Positions 58,227-64,000 of a stretch of DNA of 64,000 bases are shown here, piece after piece (position 1 is the first letter of the stretch; each line of letters begins with the position of its first letter). The stretch is taken from assembly GCF_010645065.1 (NCBI RefSeq), contig NZ_JAADZW010000002.1, positions 310,001-374,000 of the forward strand, written 5' to 3'. Both the position numbers and the translations under genes were made by a program. Below the pieces are notes generated by a model. That model had not been told where the DNA came from and searched no databases. It saw nothing but the letters and a program-made list of their open reading frames with translations. The DNA is from Flavobacterium fluviatile (lineage in GTDB: Bacteria; Bacteroidota; Bacteroidia; Flavobacteriales; Flavobacteriaceae).

Positions 58227-60737
58227 ATGATTAAAGTAATAGTAGTTGGAAACGGAATGGTGGGTTATAAATTCTGCGAAAAATTTATAGCAAAATCGGG
58301 ACAGGAGAATTATCAAATTACCGTATTTGGGGAAGAGCCCAGACGTGCTTATGATCGTGTTCACTTAAGTGAATACTTTGGAGGGAAAACGGCTGATGAC
58401 TTATCATTATCAACAAGTGAATGGTATGCGGAGAATAATATTACTTTAAATACTTCTGAATTAGTTACTGATATTAACAGAGAAGAAAAAACAATCCATA
58501 CGCACTTAGAAAAAACACATAAGTATGATTACTTAGTTCTGGCAACAGGTTCGTCTGCTTTCGTACCGCCAATTGACGGAGTAGAAAAAGAAGGTGTTTT
58601 TGTTTACAGAACCATCGAGGATCTTGATGCAATTATGGCGTATGCCAAAAAAATAAAACAAAAAGGAGCTACTGAAGCTGCTGTTTTAGGTGGAGGTTTG
58701 TTAGGCCTTGAAGCAGCAAAAGCAGTTCGCGATTTGGGACTTAATCCACATGTTGTGGAATTTGCACCCCGTCTGATGCCAAGGCAATTGGACAAAGGAG
58801 CAAGTGATATGCTGCAGTCAAAAATTGAGGAATTGAATATTGGAATTCATCTTAATAAGGCAACGCAATATATCGACGGAAAAGAATGTATAACAGGAAT
58901 GATGTTTGCTGAGAATGAGTTGTTAAAAGTAGACATGTTGGTTATATCTGCCGGAATTAAACCGCGTGATGAGCTGGCCAGAGTTTCGGGACTTGAAGTT
59001 GGTTTGCGTGGCGGGGTTGTGGTAAACAATCAAATGCAAACATCAGATCCTTCTATTTTTGCTATTGGAGAGGTGGCTCTTTATAATCAAAATATTTATG
59101 GTCTTGTAGCTCCGGGTTATGAAATGGCCGACGTTGCTGCAGAGCAAATCTTAAATGGTTCCAAAACCATGAGAGAAACCATCGATATGTCGACACAATT
59201 GAAATTGATTGGTGTTGAAGTTGCGAGTTTTGGTGATCCTTTTATCGAAAATGATGAGGTAACCGCTATCATTTATGAAAATAAATTATCAGGAGTTTAT
59301 AAAAGAATTAATGTAACTAAAGATTCTAAAACCTTATTAGGCGGAATTTTAGTGGGTGATTCAAGTGATTACAATTCACTCTTTCAGATTTACATCAACG
59401 GAATGGCTTTGCCTAAAAATCCGGAAGATTTGATTTTAGGTTCAAGAGACGGTTCTGAAAGTTCAGCTGTAGGTGTAATGGATTTACCGGATACTGCTGT
59501 AATCTGTTCTTGCGAAAATGTAACAAAAGGAGCTATCTGTTGTTCTGTTTTAGATGAGACCTGCTCCAATCTTTCAGATGTTGTGAAACTTACCAAAGCA
59601 ACTTCAGGCTGTGGAGGATGTAAGCCAATGGTTTCTGATTTGGTAAAAGCAGCTCAGAAATCTATGGGTAAAGAAGTAAAGGATGTTATCTGTGAACACT
59701 TTAATTATACACGTCAGGAGTTGTTTGATTTAGTTAAAATCAATAAATACACTAATTTTTATGATGTAATTGATCATCATGGAAAAGGTGATGGCTGTGA
59801 GGTTTGTAAACCTGTACTTGCTTCAATTTTTTCAAGTATTTACAACGATACGGCTAACAAACATATTACAACCCAGGATACAAACGACAGATTTTTGGCT
59901 AACATTCAAAGAAACGGAACCTATTCTGTAGTGCCAAGGGTTGCCGGAGGAGAAATTACTGCTGAGAAATTAATTGTAATAGGAGAGGTTGCTAGACAAT
60001 TCGATTTATATACAAAAATTACCGGAGCACAACGTGTTGATTTGTTCGGGGCACATTTGGATGATCTTCCTAAAATCTGGAAAGTATTAATCGATAATGG
60101 ATTTGAAAGCGGGCACGCTTACGGAAAATCTCTTAGAGCTGTAAAAAGCTGTGTTGGAAATGCATGGTGTCGTTACGGAATGGATGACAGTGCCGGTTTT
60201 GCAATCGAACTGGAAAACAGATACAAAGGAATTCGCTCTCCGCATAAATTAAAAGGTGGTGTTTCAGCTTGTATCCGTGAATGTGCCGAAGCTCGTGGAA
60301 AAGATTTTGGTTTAATTGCTGTAGAAGGCGGCTGGAACTTATACATCTGCGGTAACGGTGGGGCGAATCCAAAACATGCTGTTTTGCTTGCTGAACAAAT
60401 TGACAAAGAAACTGTAATTAAATATATGGACCGCTTTTTAATGTATTATATCAGAACGGCTGGTCCACTAATCAGAACATCAACCTGGCTTGAAAAACTG
60501 GAAGGTGGTTTGGATTACTTAAAAGAAGTGATTATCGAAGACAGCTTGGGTATCTGCGAAACTTTAGAAGCTGAAATGCTGACTTTGGTGAACACATTTG
60601 AATGTGAATGGAAACAGGCTATTGAGAATCCAAGATTATTAAAACGTTTTAGTCATTTTGTGAACTCTGAAGAAAAAGATGATAATGTGACTTTTGTTCC
60701 GATGAGAGATCAAAAAATGCCAAAAGCCTGGTCATAA
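58227..60737 (+). CDS. nirB: NADH-dependent nitrite reductase, large subunit
   Basis: An 836-residue assimilatory nitrite reductase turning nitrite into ammonium in the cytosol. FAD/NADH domains: GNGMVGYKFCEKF (9-20), LATGSSAFVPPI (105-116), AAVLGGGLLGLEAAK (151-165). Two BFD-like [2Fe-2S] parts follow: CSCENVTKGAI (428-438) with SGCGGC (460-465), and CEVCKP (524-529). The sirohaem/[4Fe-4S] ligands are Cys642, Cys648, Cys682, and Cys686. Complete in length. Confidence 0.96.
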   Translation: MIKVIVVGNGMVGYKFCEKFIAKSGQENYQITVFGEEPRRAYDRVHLSEYFGGKTADDLSLSTSEWYAENNITLNTSELVTDINREEKTIHTHLEKTHKYDYLVLATGSSAFVPPIDGVEKEGVFVYRTIEDLDAIMAYAKKIKQKGATEAAVLGGGLLGLEAAKAVRDLGLNPHVVEFAPRLMPRQLDKGASDMLQSKIEELNIGIHLNKATQYIDGKECITGMMFAENELLKVDMLVISAGIKPRDELARVSGLEVGLRGGVVVNNQMQTSDPSIFAIGEVALYNQNIYGLVAPGYEMADVAAEQILNGSKTMRETIDMSTQLKLIGVEVASFGDPFIENDEVTAIIYENKLSGVYKRINVTKDSKTLLGGILVGDSSDYNSLFQIYINGMALPKNPEDLILGSRDGSESSAVGVMDLPDTAVICSCENVTKGAICCSVLDETCSNLSDVVKLTKATSGCGGCKPMVSDLVKAAQKSMGKEVKDVICEHFNYTRQELFDLVKINKYTNFYDVIDHHGKGDGCEVCKPVLASIFSSIYNDTANKHITTQDTNDRFLANIQRNGTYSVVPRVAGGEITAEKLIVIGEVARQFDLYTKITGAQRVDLFGAHLDDLPKIWKVLIDNGFESGHAYGKSLRAVKSCVGNAWCRYGMDDSAGFAIELENRYKGIRSPHKLKGGVSACIRECAEARGKDFGLIAVEGGWNLYICGNGGANPKHAVLLAEQIDKETVIKYMDRFLMYYIRTAGPLIRTSTWLEKLEGGLDYLKEVIIEDSLGICETLEAEMLTLVNTFECEWKQAIENPRLLKRFSHFVNSEEKDDNVTFVPMRDQKMPKAWS

Positions 60738-60751
60738 ATTAATATTTAAAA

Positions 60752-60873
60752 CACACAGGAACATAGATTTTATAAACTCAAAAGATATTATTTCATGCAG
60801 TTATAGCTATGTGTGAGAAACGAGTTTCTTTAAGAGTTCCTTTTCCGACAATTAAAATCTATGTTCCTGTGTG
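60752..60873. repeat. 21-bp perfect inverted repeat
   Basis: CACACAGGAACATAGATTTT and its complement at 60,854-60,873, 80 bp apart, between nirB and nirD. Looks like a pair of dispersed short repeats, not a terminator (no T-run). Confidence 0.65.
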
Positions 60874-60913
60874 GTTAAAAAGTTTAAAAAACAGAATTAA
60901 CGATTGCTGTCCT

Positions 60914-60970
60914 CTTACCCTCTTTTTTACTGCGCCATCAAACTCTCTTGATTGTAAAAAGAGGGATAAG
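60914..60970. repeat. Imperfect inverted repeat before nirD
   Basis: CTTACCCTCTTTTTTAC and GTAAAAAGAGGGATAAG around a 23-nt loop, ending 26 bp before the nirD ATG. May modulate nirD expression. Confidence 0.55.
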
Positions 60971-60996
60971 AATACAGAACTATAAATACAACCAAA

Positions 60997-61374
60997 ATGG
61001 AAGAAATTTTAAACCAATACGAAACTGTGCACCCAAGCGATGCCAAAATATGGTTCAAAGCCGGGAATGTGAGTGATTTTCCAACTAACCGTGGCGGTTG
61101 CATCAAATACAAAAATAAACAAATTGCGGTTTTTAACTTTGCGCGCCGTAACGAATGGTATGCCTGCCAAAATGCCTGTCCGCACAAAATGGAAATGGTA
61201 TTGTCAAGAGGAATGACGGGTTCTACTGAAGATATTCCTAAAATTGCCTGCCCACTTCACAAAAAAACGTTTTCATTAGTTGATGGTTCTAACCTGAATG
61301 GCGACGATTTAAAAATTGCAACATATCCGGTTAAAATTGTTGAAGACGAAGTGTTCGTTGGCTTTTTAGATTAA
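60997..61374 (+). CDS. nirD: Nitrite reductase small subunit (Rieske-type)
   Basis: A 125-residue Rieske-like protein. CPHKMEMVLSRG and CPLHKKTFSL sit where the two Rieske loops lie and here retain CPH and CPLH, so a [2Fe-2S] cluster may be bound, unlike E. coli NirD which lacks the ligands. Works with NirB. 259 bp downstream of nirB. Confidence 0.9.
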   Translation: MEEILNQYETVHPSDAKIWFKAGNVSDFPTNRGGCIKYKNKQIAVFNFARRNEWYACQNACPHKMEMVLSRGMTGSTEDIPKIACPLHKKTFSLVDGSNLNGDDLKIATYPVKIVEDEVFVGFLD

Positions 61375-61407
61375 TTGCGTATATTTGAAAATATATTTTC
61401 AATAAAA

Positions 61408-61992
61408 ATGAGTACACCTTTCCAGAAAGCAAGCGAATGGATTGATGCTGAAAATGCGCAGGATCCAAACATAGAAATTGATCAGAATATTGAATATCCA
61501 AAAGAGCTTTTGTACTCAAACAGGATGTATGAAAAACTGATGCAGTTTTGTCCTGAAGCTTCAGAAGAAGTTCAGATTGCATCAAAAGCACAGCATATCT
61601 GCCGTTGGAAAGTGGCCCGCGAATCGTATCCAATGGATCGCGTAGGATATTTAAGATGGCGGGAGGATTTAAAAAAGTTTCACGCCAAAACTACTGCTGA
61701 AATTCTCGAAAGAGCAGGATACGAGCAAACTTTTATTGATCGTGTTTCTTTTTTAATTGAAAAAAAATTACTTAAAAAAGATGCCGAAACCCAATTGCTG
61801 GAAGATGTAATTTGTCTGGTATTCTTAGATTATTACCTAGAACCGTTTGTTGAAAAGCACGATGATGAAAAACTAAAAAATATCATCAAAAAAACCTGGG
61901 ATAAAATGTCTGAAAAAGGACATCAGGAAGCCTTGAAAATCAATTATTCTGAAGAAAACTTAAATCTGATAAAAGCATCTTTGGGATTATAA
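61408..61992 (+). CDS. DUF4202 protein
   Basis: A 194-residue protein from the ATG at 61408 (MSTPFQKASEWIDAENAQDPN). AQHICRWKVARESYPMDRVGYLRWREDLKKFHA is the DUF4202 core. It is a helical protein with HD-like pattern found next to nitrite assimilation genes; function unknown. Co-transcribed with nirD. Confidence 0.85.
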   Translation: MSTPFQKASEWIDAENAQDPNIEIDQNIEYPKELLYSNRMYEKLMQFCPEASEEVQIASKAQHICRWKVARESYPMDRVGYLRWREDLKKFHAKTTAEILERAGYEQTFIDRVSFLIEKKLLKKDAETQLLEDVICLVFLDYYLEPFVEKHDDEKLKNIIKKTWDKMSEKGHQEALKINYSEENLNLIKASLGL

Positions 61993-62051
61993 TCTGATTT
62001 TATAAAAGAGCGGAAGCGAATTCATTTCCGCTATAACAAATAGTATCTTCG

Positions 62052-63872
62052 ATGAAAAAAGGCAATCAGGAAGTTGCAGAGAAAATTACATTCAAAAATT
62101 TACGACGTTTGTATTTTTTTGCACTCTGGACTATTGCCGTAACTATTATATTAAGTCAGCTTTTAATTCAGTACAACTTAAAACAGCAGCTTAGCGATTC
62201 TAAAATTATCAATATTTCAGGAAAGCAAAGGATGCTGAGCCAAAGAATTACCAAAGAAATTTTAATTTTAAATTTTGTTTCTGATACTTCTCCAAAAAGT
62301 GAAATTGCACATGTGAGAAATGTTTTGTCACTCTGGAAAACCAACCAGCATGCTTTAGAAAATGGCAGTGACAGTCTTGCTTTTCCAACAGAAAAGAGTG
62401 AAGAATTATCTAAATTATATGAAGAAATTAAACCAAGTTTTAACAACATTGTTGAATCTGTCAATTTGTTTCTTTTAAATTTAGAGCAAAAAAATAATGC
62501 TTCCGATAATCAAAAGCTCGTTCAGAAAATCCTGAGAAATGAAGGAATCTTTCTTTCGAAAATGAATGAAATCGTAACCCAATACGATAAAGAAGCACAT
62601 GAAAAAGTAACGGAGCAGCGTACAACCGAATATTGGATTTTCGGATTTACTTTACTGGTTCTGGTTTTAGAATTCTTTTTCATCTTCAAGCCTACAAATA
62701 AGAAAATTGAAAAGCTTATTGCCAGACTTTTGTCATCTCAAAAGAAAGCCTTAAAGTTGGCCTACGATACTGAAATCATTAGTGAGATAAAGGAAAACTC
62801 TGTAAAAGAGCTGAAATCGCTGAATTATGCGATGGAAAATACTTTACTCTATTGCCGAATAGCTCCCGATGGCTCTATTATTCACGTAGGTGAAAAATTT
62901 GCAAAGCTTTTGAATTATACCAAATTTTCTTCAAATAAAACCTTTTCACAGATTTTGACTACTGATGAAAAAGAACAGCGTAATATAGACCGTATTATTT
63001 TTGAGAAGCAAAGAAGCGGCTGGCAGGGCGAAATTAAAATCCACAACAGGGAAGATCAGACAATCTGGCTTGATTTATCCATGGTTCCGGTAATGATTAA
63101 AAAGGATGAACTGGAACTTTTAATCGTTTGTTTCAATATTACTGAACGAAAAAAGGCACAACGTGAAGTAGAGCGCCTGAATATCGAAAACAGTACCGAA
63201 AAAATCAATCAGCAAAAGATTATTTCGAGCAAAATTGTTGAAAATCAGGAAAACGAGCAAAATCGTATTGCCAAGGAAATTCATGATGGAATAGGGCAGA
63301 TGCTGACGGGATTAAAATTTAGTCTTGAAAGTATCAATCTGGACGACAAAGAAAAGTCGGCACAAAAAATAGAATATCTGAAAAAATTATCACTCGATAT
63401 TATAAAAGGGGTCCGAACGGCAACTTTTAACCTGATGCCACCCGAATTAAGTGACCACGGAATAGTTTCATCAATCTCAAAACTGACTCAGGAACTTTCG
63501 AAACTGACAGGAAAGGAAATTTTGTTCTACAACAAAACCGATTTTGATCAGCGTTTAGACTCTCTGATCGAAATAAATATTTACCGTCTTACTCAGGAAG
63601 CGATTAATAACGCGATAAAATACGCAGAATCAACCCACATAATTGTCCAGCTTTCTCATAGTGAAACTTTATTAAGTATTATTATCGATGACAACGGAAA
63701 AGGGTTTGACAAAACAGCTGTTGATAAAAAGCGAAACAGCGAATCCGGAATGGGATTATTATTTATGAACGAAAGGATTCAGTATATCAACGGGCGTGTA
63801 TTTATAAACTCCATTCCCGGAGAAGGAACCAGGATTACATTTAATATTCCGATTTCGAAAATTGATGTTTAG
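62052..63872 (+). CDS. NarX/NreB-type sensor histidine kinase
   Basis: A 606-residue kinase. Spans at 20-41 and 194-213 bracket a helical sensor with INISGKQRMLSQRI (54-67), like the NarX/PilJ P-box that binds nitrate/nitrite. A PAS domain lies at about 260-370. HisKA_3 has His411 (AKEIHDGIGQMLTGLK), and HATPase_c has EAINNAIKYA and DDNGKGFD. The cognate NarL/LuxR-type regulator is expected past the window end. Its place after nirBD suggests control of nitrite/nitrate use. Confidence 0.9.
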   Translation: MKKGNQEVAEKITFKNLRRLYFFALWTIAVTIILSQLLIQYNLKQQLSDSKIINISGKQRMLSQRITKEILILNFVSDTSPKSEIAHVRNVLSLWKTNQHALENGSDSLAFPTEKSEELSKLYEEIKPSFNNIVESVNLFLLNLEQKNNASDNQKLVQKILRNEGIFLSKMNEIVTQYDKEAHEKVTEQRTTEYWIFGFTLLVLVLEFFFIFKPTNKKIEKLIARLLSSQKKALKLAYDTEIISEIKENSVKELKSLNYAMENTLLYCRIAPDGSIIHVGEKFAKLLNYTKFSSNKTFSQILTTDEKEQRNIDRIIFEKQRSGWQGEIKIHNREDQTIWLDLSMVPVMIKKDELELLIVCFNITERKKAQREVERLNIENSTEKINQQKIISSKIVENQENEQNRIAKEIHDGIGQMLTGLKFSLESINLDDKEKSAQKIEYLKKLSLDIIKGVRTATFNLMPPELSDHGIVSSISKLTQELSKLTGKEILFYNKTDFDQRLDSLIEINIYRLTQEAINNAIKYAESTHIIVQLSHSETLLSIIIDDNGKGFDKTAVDKKRNSESGMGLLFMNERIQYINGRVFINSIPGEGTRITFNIPISKIDV

Positions 63873-63894
63873 TAATTAGAAAATGTTAATATAC

Positions 63895-63927
63895 AAACTG
63901 ATGCTTTTTAGAAGTATCGGTTTTTTT
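63895..63927 (+). terminator. Terminator after histidine kinase gene
   Basis: AAACTGATGC / GTATCGGTTTTTTT with G-T pairs and a T-run. Confidence 0.7.
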
Positions 63928-63934
63928 ATTTTGG

Positions 63935-64000
63935 CGTGACCACAAGGGTCGGGCTATCCGTTGCAAGTCCTCGCACTTCCTTCGTCAGGCTCCGGGCTTT
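63935..64000. repeat. Dispersed flavobacterial repeat (truncated by window end)
   Basis: GGGTCGGGCTATCCGTTGCA and the following CCTTCGTCAGGCTCCGGGCT: GC-rich against the surroundings, and shares GTCGGGCTAT-CGTT with 8,780-8,796 and 340-355. No coding potential apparent. Confidence 0.5.

Noticed and set aside
59390..60406. Minus-strand open frames within nirB
   Set aside because: All overlap conserved NirB coding sequence and have shadow-like composition (Ser/Cys/Pro rich).

Overview
The window is a low-GC flavobacterial chromosome, most likely Flavobacterium. The evidence is the tig-clpP-clpX order, a FolK-deoxynucleoside kinase fusion, AsmA-like, GH3-like and DUF1573 proteins, promoters of the Bacteroidota type (TTG - 19 bp - TAnnTTTG) at several genes, and dispersed repeats seen in several gaps.

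Left chromosomal part (1-24.9 kb). It opens with the end of trigger factor, then clpP and clpX (protein quality control). A GlxA-type AraC regulator is divergent from a run of small VOC (glyoxalase-fold), SRPBCC and DUF1801 genes, one of them decayed. Next come serB, an Mrr-like restriction nuclease beside a repeat-filled gap, a GH3-like ligase, DUF2797, a GT9 glycosyltransferase, an AsmA-like protein, a serine hydrolase, sppA, folK-dNK, a SpoU methyltransferase, DUF1573 and mutS, ending in tRNA-Gly(GCC) and tRNA-Leu(UAA).

Integrated element (24,891-53,449; about 28.5 kb). A tyrosine recombinase gene starts 53 bp past tRNA-Leu. The last 56 bp of the tRNA region recur exactly at 53,394-53,449, and a 23-bp arm-like repeat lies about 85 bp from the core on each side. 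The element has a CI-like/HTH switch (52.0-52.7 kb), a leftward early region of small unknown and DNA-binding-type proteins with a putative replication protein (43-52 kb), a regulatory region with nine 10-bp iterons (42.8 kb), and a leftward virion/lysis block (26.8-42.6 kb). The virion block encodes a transglutaminase-like protein, small beta-rich candidate capsid proteins, a coiled-coil protein, several small single-span membrane proteins (two annexin-like), a GH108 muramidase with an apparent -1 frameshift membrane tail, an SGNH-esterase fibre-like protein, holin- and spanin-like proteins, a LEA2 protein, an ArdC/RecA-like fusion and a very basic protein. I recognise no terminase, portal, HK97-type capsid, tape measure or tail gene. 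My inference is a temperate tailless, probably membrane-containing virus, or a close relative or satellite of one. A 14-bp motif (ACACCATTAAACCA) occurs ten times in its intergenic gaps.

Right chromosomal part (53.5-64 kb). A YegP/DUF1508 protein, an Ala-rich small lipoprotein, waaA (Kdo transferase), a DegT-family sugar aminotransferase, a META-domain lipoprotein, and a nitrite assimilation block: nirB, nirD, DUF4202 and a NarX/NreB-type histidine kinase with a P-box-like sensor segment. The window ends in a dispersed flavobacterial repeat.
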